Part shown: positions 33,705 through 64,000 of the stretch, piece by piece | Layout: each line of letters begins with the position of its first letter | Numbering within the stretch: the first letter of the stretch is position 1 | The notes under the pieces: model-generated | Database searches by the model: none | Seen by the model: only the letters and a program-made list of their open reading frames with translations | What the model was told of the DNA's origin: nothing | DNA from: Lytechinus pictus | Lineage: Eukaryota; Echinodermata; Echinoidea; Temnopleuroida; Toxopneustidae | Direction: 5' to 3' | DNA length: 64,000 bases | Assembly (NCBI RefSeq): GCF_037042905.1 | Contig: NC_087254.1 | Span: 20,423,103 to 20,487,102, forward strand | Position numbers and translations under genes: made by a program

Positions 33705-34447
33705 AATACCACTTTGTCTCATATCTTCTATATTATCTTCTTTGTACGAATCTTCAAGTAGCTCATTGTGGAGTAAAATCAATGTGTAAATATCTTTTTT
33801 TTTCTATATATCAAATATTTCAATGCAGAATGTATCGTTATTTTGTCAAAATTTGAATAGGGTTATAGGAAATTCACTTTATTTTTGCTAAGACGCCAGG
33901 GAAAATTGGGGTATTTCATTTTTATAAGACATGCACTTTGCCGTCGCGCGTACATACAACCTTACGTATATAATGCAAAAGTGCATTATTTACTAATAGC
34001 TTTATGTATATCATGAGATGGAAATAAGTAGACTATCACCTACATGTAGACAAAATTAGCAATGCGATACTTAGAAATGATTAGTTCATGCGGTGAATGA
34101 CAATCAGTCAATTTAATATTGGACAAAATTGCAATCAGACCAATATACGCTTTACCCAGATAATGAGAGATTGGGCTACCGAACCATATAAAAATATTAT
34201 CGCAACATTTTATAAGGATTAACAAAATGTTTTTCATGTCGTGTTTTTCCATTTTTCATGCATGATGTCTTATCAAATTTTGAATGTTTTTATGATGTGA
34301 AGTACAATGTATTTTAATGATCTGATTCGATTTTTTTTTCTCTAGAATGTTTTATGAAAGGGTTCCACTTTTTATATTTTAACAAAAAATGTATTTTTAC
34401 CACAGTAAATACCTCAATGACATAATGGGGTGTAATTCTTGTATGTG
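33705..34447. other. 3' flank / presumed 3' UTR of the GT7 gene
   Basis: AT-rich with no exon. A polyadenylation site could not be placed with confidence. Confidence 0.5.
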
Positions 34448-34451
34448 TTAA

Positions 34452-35055
34452 AGGTCAAGTCCACCTCAGAAAAATGTTGATTTGAATCAATAGAGAAAAA
34501 TCAGACGAGCACAATGCTGAAAATTTCATCAAAATCGGATGTAAAATAAGAAAGTTATGACATTTCAAAGTTTCGCTTATTTTTAACAAAATAGTTATAT
34601 GAACGAGCCAGTTACATCCAAATGAGAGAGTCGATGACATCACTCACTCACTATTTCTTTTGTTTTTTATTGTTTGAATTATACAATATTTCAATTTTTA
34701 CGGATTTGACGATTAGGACCTCCTTTGCCTGAAGCACAAAATGTTACAATAATGGAATTTCACGTGTTCAGGGAGGAATGAAACTTCATTTCACATGACA
34801 ATGACGAGAAAATCAAAATATTTCATATTTCATATAATAAAAAACAAAAGAAATAGTGAGTGAGTGACATCATCGACTCTCTCATTTGGATGTAACTGGC
34901 TCGTTCACATAACTATTTTGTTAGAAATAAGCTAAACTTTAAAATGTCATAACTTTCTTATTTTACATCCGATTTTGATGAAATTTTCAGTGTTATGCTG
35001 GTTGAATTTTTCTCTTTTTATTCAAATCACGTTTTTGTTGGGGTGGACTTGTCCT
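34452..35055. mobile_element. TTAA-flanked MITE family B, copy 3
   Basis: TTAA, then AGGTCAAGTCCACC at the left and GGTGGACTTGTCCT then TTAA at the right, with long complementary arms. About 604 bp and uninterrupted; it is the reference for the nested copies at 11.1-12.3 kb. Confidence 0.9.
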
Positions 35056-35254
35056 TTAATAATATTTAAATATTGCAATTGCCGAATGATACAAACATGT
35101 TTTCTTGATGATTCCAAGAACTTACATTATGTTATATAATGATTTAACATTAATTTTAAAGAGGAATCGTCTTTCCATAATTTATAATATAAATATTTTT
35201 GTTACTTCTGGTTGAATTGCTGACTTCCGTCTAAGTAACTCTCAATTATAGGTA

Positions 35255-35458
35255 CACTGTTAAAAAGCTGTATATACAATTTTAAGCACGTTGTTTAAGC
35301 CCGTCACTCTAACAACTATTTAAACTTTTTAAACAACTGTTTAAACTTTTTAACAATCATTGTTTAAAAAGTTTATACAATTACAAAAAAGTTTAAACAA
35401 CTTGTTGTTAGAGTGTAGACGGGCTTAAACAACGTGCTATTTTTTTTGTTTTACTGTG
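35255..35458. mobile_element. Family E-like palindromic MITE, copy 5
   Basis: TA, then CACTGTTAAAAAGC at the left and TTTTACTGTG at the right. Its arms carry GCACGTTGTTTAAGCCCGTC and GACGGGCTTAAACAACGTGC and repeated TTTAAACTTTTTAA. Hairpin-capable. Confidence 0.75.
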
Positions 35459-37070
35459 TGTGGAATGGGGGACTCTGCATGCACGATGACATACGAATAT
35501 TCTTAAATAAGCCGTTATTTTGGCACGTCATAGGCCTAATCAATTCGTTGAAAAATTATCACTATATGAATCCTCCAATGGAAAAATAGATAACTCTTAA
35601 AATGTATGTGCCATATGTAGTATATTCTTCTTGGTTTTAAATATTATTGAAACAAACCATGTAAGTTGTATTAATCAAAGTACATATTAGTCACAATCAT
35701 GATGTAGTTCGATAAGATCTTGCCTGTAATATAATGTTTGTTTTTTCTTCGATTAATGTATCCGTATTAATATCTGTATATAATTCAGAAAAACGTTTTG
35801 ATTAAATAGACACTTTTAACACTTTTCTTATAGTCTATAAACAGTAGAAGAAAAAAAGTAAGGACTTTTTTTAAATCTCGAAACGGCTATTTTCAGCGGC
35901 ACTGATTAGAGGGACTCTCTTCCGCATGATCTTGACAATCGAATGCATGTGCAACCATTAAAAAAAAACCTTGTTGGTATTTAATTTAAGTATTGTAATT
36001 TCATTATTCAAGATCCGTATTCCCAATTCATTGCATATTATCAGAATTTTTGCTCGATTTTGAGCTAAGAATAATTATACACGAGACTCTAAAGATCGTA
36101 TAATTGCTCTGCAGACTTCTTGATTTGCGCTTGTATACTGCGTGTAATGTTAAAAGGTGAAGTTCGATGTGACAAGGCCTTATCACGAATATGACCAGAA
36201 CTCGCACGAAATCAGGTTCAAAATTAAGAGGGGAGGAATGGTGTCAGATGCAGAGGAAATCTGATGTGTTCATCAAACTTAGTCTTTTACAAACCAACAT
36301 TTTCGAACCTTCTGGATTTTTTTTGTAACTTGTCATGCATTGTTCCTATAAAGTTTTGTCTCAATGACAATCATTACTCTTCATGAGTGCACTTTATACG
36401 TGAAAAAAATAAATGTATCATGAATTGCTGATGAGTTTGCTTGTTTTTCAAAATCTGAGTTTAGAGTATGTTATATACTACAATCACACCAACGGAGCTC
36501 ACTCCAAATCATGCTCCAAACCGACAGACACATTAATCTCATTGGTATGATAATAGCTTTTGTCACCCTGAGTCTTGCCTGTGTGTTTTTTCTTGTGACG
36601 ACAATTGCTGGCGAAGTATGGTGAACTTAAGCTCTTAGATAAAATAAAATGGGCCAATCTGGCAAACCTTCATAGAAAGGCAATCCTAATAGTTGATCAT
36701 AATATTTTACGATAAAGCGACCAATTATTATTTCCTCAGTTTCAAAATGTATCATAATTATTGTTTCAGATTCATGAATATGTTGACTGCATTATAGGCC
36801 GATGGAATATTCTTAAAGTTTGATCCATTTTTTAAAAATAAAGAATAGGAATGCCAATAATGTATTGTTATTTCAAAATAATGTTGATTCCAAACAACTC
36901 CACCAATCATCAACAATAAATCAATGTGGTGAATGACTTACTTGCAGAAAACACAAGAGGGCGCAAAATGAAAAAGTATATTGATTGAACGGAGGAGTAT
37001 ATCGGAAATTATGTATTTTGGTTGAAATTCAATACTGTAATCGCCTTCCGATCGTAAGTGGAGACCTTGG
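35459..37070. other. Intergenic, non-coding
   Basis: AT-rich, no exon, no clear repeat copy recognised. Confidence 0.5.
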
Positions 37071-37074
37071 ATCT

Positions 37075-37287
37075 GTGGCGTACGCAGGGACCCCCTTAAT
37101 TTTTTTAAATACCCAAACACCCCCCTTAAAAAATGTTGACGAATTTTTTTACTTGTCAAATTTGTGTTGGGTACGAAACGACCTAAAATGTATGATGATG
37201 ACCTATTTTCCCCTTTTTTTTTGGTTATCAACGTTCCTTTCATCTTGAACCCCCCCCCTTTCAAAAATCCTCCGCACGCCACTGCCT
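37075..37287. repeat. Inverted-end repeat with GTGGCGTACG-type termini
   Basis: GTGGCGTACGCAGGGACCCC at the left and GGATTTTTGAAAGG-type complement ending CGCACGCCAC at the right, with C- and T-runs inside. A short element of the G/C-run class. Confidence 0.55.
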
Positions 37288-39103
37288 AGGATATTGCATG
37301 GGAAGCTATAAACGGATTAATTAAACAAGGTTTCAACCTAATAATTAATTGAGCCATATGACCAAGTTTATTGTTCTAAATATATATGCAGAAAGTTCAT
37401 CTAATAATTTTTTTTCCACTAACTTTAGCAATCAGTCTCTCGTTCGTAAAAAGCAAATATAGTGAACATTAATTGTTTTACAAAGTCGGGAGGGTTTCAT
37501 GAAGTTCGTCATGGAGATCTATTTTACTGGAGCTAAGGAATTTATCTTCTTCGTTTAATTTTATATTAATGTAGAGCCCTTTGGCTTGCTTGCAGTGGCG
37601 GCTTCAGGATTTGTATACTGGGGGGGGGGGGGCAAGTGGGAGACAAGATAACTTTGTCAGGGGAAGCAAAGGCGGGCACAATTTTTTTGCCTGTTTCACA
37701 AAATCGACCGCGAAGCGCAAGCTAAAATGTTTAGGCACTATTGCTTGACCTGTTAAGAACTGTTTCCAGTGACTCGTAAAGATGATATTTCATCAAATCA
37801 ATAATGCGAGGAAGAAGCGCGAGATAAACATTTTTAATATCTTGAGATGATTAGTGGACGTTGAAACTTGAACATGATGGGTACTAAACTAAACAATGCG
37901 AGCACATAGCGCGAGCTGATTTTTTTTTATATTCAGCACTTTTTTGTGATTATGAACTGCAGGATGCGTAGCACGCCAAAACGAGTAAATAAAAACTCGA
38001 ATCATGAGAAAAATAATTTGTGCATAATGAATCAAACATAAGCCCCATGTTATTTGATTGAGCATAGGCTTATCCTCAACAGCCACTGCTAATAACGCGA
38101 AGCCGCCAGCAAGATATTGAATATTATGACCTGAAAGATGGCCGTCAGAGCAGAGGATTATCTTTTGTATAGGGGAGGGGGGGTGCAACAAAAGATGCCG
38201 TCCCATGAAAAAGGGACACGCTATTTTTAAAGGCCCATGCTCGTATTTTTGGAAGCTAACCATGAGTACGGTAAGCCTGCATGAGAAATTCCTCAAAATT
38301 TGAAGAGTGAAAGCGCTGTTTGGAGCACTTTACAGCTTGACATCATTTACTGCACATCATTTTTTTTTATTTGAAAATTATTTTCTTGCATAAAGTGTAC
38401 TGTGCACGCAAGTGGTTCGGGGCCATAGAGATAGGTATGCATGGTCGGGGGCATTCGGTCGGCAAAATCACTCGTACCGCATACCGTTCCGTCGTACCGT
38501 ACGTACCATGCATGTTAGTCTTAATGTTCGGCTCGCATATCGCGATCGGCTAGCTCCGATCCGTACGTACGTACGCACGCATATATTTTCCCGCGCGCAG
38601 ATATCGTTTCACATCTCATGAAGATGTGATTTCGATGCATAATTTATCTCCTGAAAAGTTGCATCTGTGGATTCATACATTAGGTGGACTTAATAGGATT
38701 TTACGGAATATTTTAACTGGATTCCTTGGTACTACTGGGTGAGGTGATTATCAGGAGATATGATTCTAAACTACTAAAATATTGACAATTTTTTTTGCGC
38801 CTTGGCCGTGACCGTGTGACTGTGTGAGGCGATTGTGTGACTTCCCATACCGTAGGCATTATCATTGCTTGTTGATGCAGTTTCGATTTAGTTTCAATCA
38901 TTCGCATAGTGTATTTACTATTCTTGTGAGGTTATCGACAAATGAAGTTTATTTATAAATAAATACTACATGAGAATGGATTAAAATACATGATACTGGA
39001 AACTTAAATCTAGAGGAACCTCGTCTTTTCCCTTCATTACTAACTCAGTCTCAACAAGAAGCCCTTTCTGAATAGCGTGACCACGTCCAATGCACAACAC
39101 ACG
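37288..39103. other. Intergenic upstream of PP1
   Basis: It holds a copy of the CAGTGGCGGCTTCAGGATTT G-run repeat at 37596-37700 and the CpG-dense patch at 38410-38610. No gene was seen. Confidence 0.55.
38410..38610 (+). promoter_or_regulatory. CpG-dense patch, candidate PP1 promoter
   Basis: Many CG dinucleotides (TCGCGATCGG, ACGTACGTACGCACGC, CCCGCGCGC) cluster here in an AT-rich background. The first PP1 start codon is about 500 bp downstream. No TATA box was assigned. The role is inferred from position and composition only. Confidence 0.35.
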
Positions 39104-60114
<21,011 letters not shown>

Positions 60115-62920
60115 GTAAGATCAACATTCATCTTAGGATAGACTCTGTCCATTTTGTTTGCACGGATAGCTCAAGCAAGGCATATGCAGGATTTTTTTTG
60201 TGGGGTTGTACTTGAGGGCTCACAGGGGGTGAGTGAGTGCATGATGACCCCCTTTTGAACTTGGTCACGTCATTTTCACATGCACCTGCAAGCCTGCGTG
60301 ATATGTAAAACAATGCTATAACTAAATTAATTATGAAAAAGTATGCAATATTATAAGTGTATGAAAAGATATGAAATTTTACTCTTTTTTAATGAAGTCT
60401 ATAACCCAATCAAGCAAAAATTCTGAATTAATGTCAAGGTTTTCCTTCTGTCTTTTGTTGTGTACTTATGTCCCTATCAAACAAAGTTTGGAGGTGGTAT
60501 AATTGCACTTTTCTGAATAACAAATCAAAACTTAATTTTCCACATTATATTTAGGTGTATTTTTTTATGTAAATAAGATCATTATTTCATTTTCATATTA
60601 AACTTTCATTAAGGAGGATACAACATACACAAACTATATTATATTGCATGGAATATAAGTTACCAAATGAAATAACCCTATCAAGGTATTGACATTTCAT
60701 CTTGCCAATTTGGTAATATATTAGGTGACAATATTGATACATGTACTGTAGTATCATTCAAATATGATACTATGGGTAACGTAAATTCTCCCACAGACCA
60801 CCGTGCAATGTTAGCATGCATTGGCTCTCCTTCAATAATACACATGCAAATATTTATACAATTATTAGCATTCCGATTGCAAGAGTGTGATTTTCATGCA
60901 ACAATCTGCAATATATGATGTGCTAAAAGGGAAGAGCCAATATTATACAGCAGAAACTGGAATGCTAATGATATTAACTCTGTACTGGAGAAGGACAAGT
61001 TTGCATTGTGATGTCATGATTATTGACATCGATCACAATTGACGTGAATAGCCATTTGCTTCATCTTCAGTAATTAAATTGAATATTGGACAGAGTTGAA
61101 GGACATAATAGCCAAAAGGAAGCATTATGCGTATGCTAGTAATATTGACCTTGATCATGGAAAAGGGTATCTATTTGAAACAATCATATTAAATGTTAAA
61201 GTTTAACCTAGTGTTAATGCAGGGGCAGATCCAGGATTTTCCAAAAGGGGGGGGGGCAAATTTTCGGAGGAAAAATTTGACAAGCAAAAGAGGTGGCACA
61301 CCTCTATTTTCATGGCATTTTTTAATGTACAGTATGTATGCGCAAGATACATACTGATCATGACTATTGTCATATCTGCATGTATGCATGGGGAAAAGCA
61401 CATCGCAGTGATGTACAGTGTATATGCAGGGGCTGCAGAAACAGGGGAGCTGGGTAGGCTTCAGCCCCCTCCCCCACTCTGTTCCAATATTGTGAACAAA
61501 AAACATTTAAAAAGACCATATGACTGATTTTTTGCATGGTCACTTCCCCCCTTCAATTTTCCCCACCAGACATTTTTTTGTGGTACTGAAATACATACAT
61601 TGTACTGATAAAGAATGCTTGATACAAATTAAGCCTTCAACTACAGAAATGGCCTTGCAAAAGCTACACTGTATGTTGCTCACCCTCTGTTGCATTACAG
61701 ATGCAGTCTGTAGGCACAGACCCAGGTTGAAACAACAAGAGGGTCTTAACACAAGACTAGCTCAAATAAAATTTGCTGTTTCTATTCCAGGCCTTTTGTA
61801 CACAAGGCAGTATAGGCTTTGCATTCAAACCCCAACTCTAGTGAAGGGTTTGCACAGCAAACTTTTGCACAGCAAACTAACTCAGATGTAGAGTGTTTGC
61901 ATCGTTATGAACTGAAAAAAATTAATGTGAAAGATATAACAGATAAAGAACTGCCCTGCTTTTAATACCTGAAGTATGCTTCAACTGGATGATTTTATTT
62001 CATGATTGTTAATTTGTAAACATCAATTTATCAATAAACTTCCTGTATTTACATCTTCATTAGATATGAACCAACTGACAGAAAGAGACGAGCATTTGTT
62101 ACAATATAGATAATCTACACTGTACAGGCTAGTTTACTGGAGGTTGGGATGGAAATTTATTTGAATATCTGTATATAATACAGACTCATCTGGACTGAAT
62201 TTTCCAATGCAATGTTATAGATTTTATATGTTGGAAGCATGTAATTATGACATCTGTATGTATGATGGATTATCCTTTAATAGTCAATTGTGCATTGGGT
62301 GTTAGTAGATAGTAGACATTATAAATACTTTCACTTCATGAAATATAGATAGTACTTACATGTATAGTGATATTTGAAACATGAAGAGTTTTATTATAAA
62401 CACTAAAGAACTGGAATGTATATGTATTCAATAAAATAAAATTGAGCGCTAACAGGTACATGTATAATGAGAGCAAAGAATGCAGGAAGGGGGAAAATGA
62501 AAAGAGGAGAACATAAATTCCTTATTTCATGTAATACATTATTTTTGTTATATTCTAAAATACAAACATGTTCATTAAATCAGACAAGTTATAATATGAT
62601 GAGTACAACTTGTGTCGATGTAACTTCAATGATACTGTATATACCAGACTTTGTTTTATAGAGAAGAAACACCTCCAAGTACATGCACATGGTAAATAAC
62701 TTGATTCTTCTGATTTATCTCCAAGATGTAAGCCCAGGGTAGATAAATTAGTACTCACTGAATTACATTGCATCTTTCATAATGGAGATAACGCCATAGT
62801 ATATCACCATGATGAACATGTGTATTTTAGATATCATACTGATTTCAAATCAGGAAATTTTGATGGCATTGCTTTTTTTTGTCTTTCTATTTATTGTGGG
62901 GGGGGGGGTTTGTTTTGCAT
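60115..62920. other. PP1 intron 4, no next exon found
   Basis: Searched for the following PP1 exon (motif CCHGGLSP) and did not find it. It contains the G-run repeats at 61212-61300 and 61425-61560; otherwise AT-rich. Confidence 0.55.
61212..61560. repeat. Two dispersed G/C-run repeats
   Basis: 61212-61300 matches the insertion at 22010-22130 (CAGATCCAGGATTTTCC, G-run, CAAATTTTCGGAGGAAAA). 61425-61560 shares GATTTTTTGCATGGTCA with the element at 1333-1510. Confidence 0.65.
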
Positions 62921-62924
62921 GCAC

Positions 62925-63440
62925 AGCAGAGCAAGACTCTAGGCGCCGCTTTTCCGACAGTGCCGGGGTCATCAACATCAAATCTTATAACCAAAAGATC
63001 AAGTTTTTGAAATGTCATCGTAACTTAGAAAGTATATAAACCTAGTTCATGAAGGTTGTAGATAAAAATAATGAAGTATTAAAATATCCTGCCCAACTTT
63101 CAGGTCACATGATTAAGGTCAAAGGTCATTTAGGGTCAATGAACTTTGACCATGTTGGGGGTATTTCTTGAACAACCATTGTAACTTTGAAAGTTTATGG
63201 ATCTAGTTCCTAAAACTTGGAAATACACGTATGAGTAGTGAAATATCACTGAACATCCCTTGCAAGTTTCAAGTCACATGACGAAAGTCAAAGGTCATTT
63301 AAGGTCAATGAACTTTGGCCAGGTTGGGGTTAATCGTTTAATTGTCATCATAACTTTGAAAGTTTATGGAAAGAGTTCATGAAATGTGGACGTAGGGATA
63401 ATCAATATCACTGATCATCTTGCACAAGTCTAATTAGGTT
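62925..63440 (+). repeat. Second cluster of the DR1-containing tandem repeat
   Basis: It opens with GGCGCCGCTTTTCCGACAGT and then shows about three units with TTTCAGGTCACATGATTAAG, AATGAACTTTGACCATGTTG and TAACTTTGAAAGTTTATGGA. It is the same family as 1965-4400. Confidence 0.85.
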
Positions 63441-63454
63441 TGACCAAATTATTT

Positions 63455-63800
63455 CCAAACACTCCTTAAATTAGTTTTCCTCTGTGTGCAAAATAACCCC
63501 CTAAACAAGGTTTTCACAGGCTTCATTAACACATTTTGGCCCCTAAACAAGTTGTCGCCAGAATATGACCCCTTAAAAAAAGCCTTAGAAAAAATACCCT
63601 AAATAAGTTTGATCCTGCGATTGATCATTGACCAATCTTTCAAAACCACCCTTTAAAAAAAAAATCAGTGTTTTTGATACCCTTAACGAGTGCACGCGCG
63701 GTCCGCGTCCAAAACTGGAAAAAAAAACACCCCTTTAAATGCGTTTTTTTAATCACGCATGTGTACAGCAATATATTTGACTGCCCCCCCCCCTCCCCCG
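63455..63800. repeat. Element with spaced CCCTAAACAAG units, G/C-run end
   Basis: Units such as CCCCCTAAACAAGG, CCCCTAAACAAGTTG and ACCCTAAATAAGTTT recur, ending in a C-run and CCCCCGG. The organisation resembles the element at 20158-20712. Only one end is clear. Confidence 0.5.
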
Positions 63801-64000
63801 GTTAATCAACCTCCTCCACTATTGGAGATTCTTGCAGATATACTTGAAATATGACTGAACAGGGTCAGCAAGTTCTATATAGGTAGCAGAACAATCATGG
63901 TTACACTGGAATAACGAGTCAAAACACCTTGCAAGCCCTGAGCAGTACAGTAATGAATGAGCGCTAAGAAACAGGAGGCCACCAGTAATTCAATTCCATG
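63801..64000. other. Right edge, PP1 intron
   Basis: No exon or repeat recognised before the window ends. Confidence 0.4.

Noticed and set aside
61520-61891. Possible next PP1 exon after TATTCCAG near 61790
   Set aside because: The sequence after the acceptor does not encode the expected PP1 residues (no CCHGGLSP block) in the required phase.

Overview
The window is AT-rich, intron-rich animal DNA. Its repeat content (tRNA-derived SINEs, many palindromic MITEs, G- or C-homopolymer tracts, and a tandem repeat carrying AAGGTCAAAGGTCA) suggests a marine invertebrate, most likely a sea urchin. The organism call is an inference; no sequence here proves the species.

Three protein-coding loci are supported, all on the + strand. 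(1) Positions 13513-16132 hold a two-exon gene for a 394-residue protein with an N-terminal Myb/SANT-like domain and a C-terminal coiled coil. A decayed copy of its 3' coding end lies 370 bp downstream. (2) Positions 23645-33704 hold a complete beta-1,4-galactosyltransferase-family (GT7) gene, rebuilt here from seven certain exons plus one in-frame stem exon. Every splice phase agrees, and the four family cysteines, DVD and GWGGEDDD are present. (3) Positions 39104-60114 hold the first four exons of a protein phosphatase 1 catalytic subunit. Its third intron is 18.4 kb and the gene runs off the right edge. Two further exons near 20.8-21.5 kb may encode a WSC-like cysteine-rich domain, but this is weak.

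Layout: 1-13 kb is repeat-dominated, with the tandem DR1 array, LINE fragments and a triple-nested MITE. 13-19 kb holds the Myb-like gene and more palindromic repeats. 20-23.4 kb holds a terminal-inverted-repeat element, the WSC-like exons and a 1.5-kb compound AGT/AGC microsatellite ending about 230 bp before the glycosyltransferase start codon. 23.6-33.7 kb is the glycosyltransferase gene. 33.7-39 kb is intergenic with MITEs and a CpG-dense patch. 39.1-64 kb is the PP1 gene, mostly intron.

The genes do not form a pathway. The most striking content is the mobile-element landscape: at least two TTAA-flanked MITE families, one TA-flanked palindromic family, several families with ends resembling GTTTCATAAAG, and elements nested inside one another. 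No CRISPR array, rRNA or functional tRNA gene was seen.
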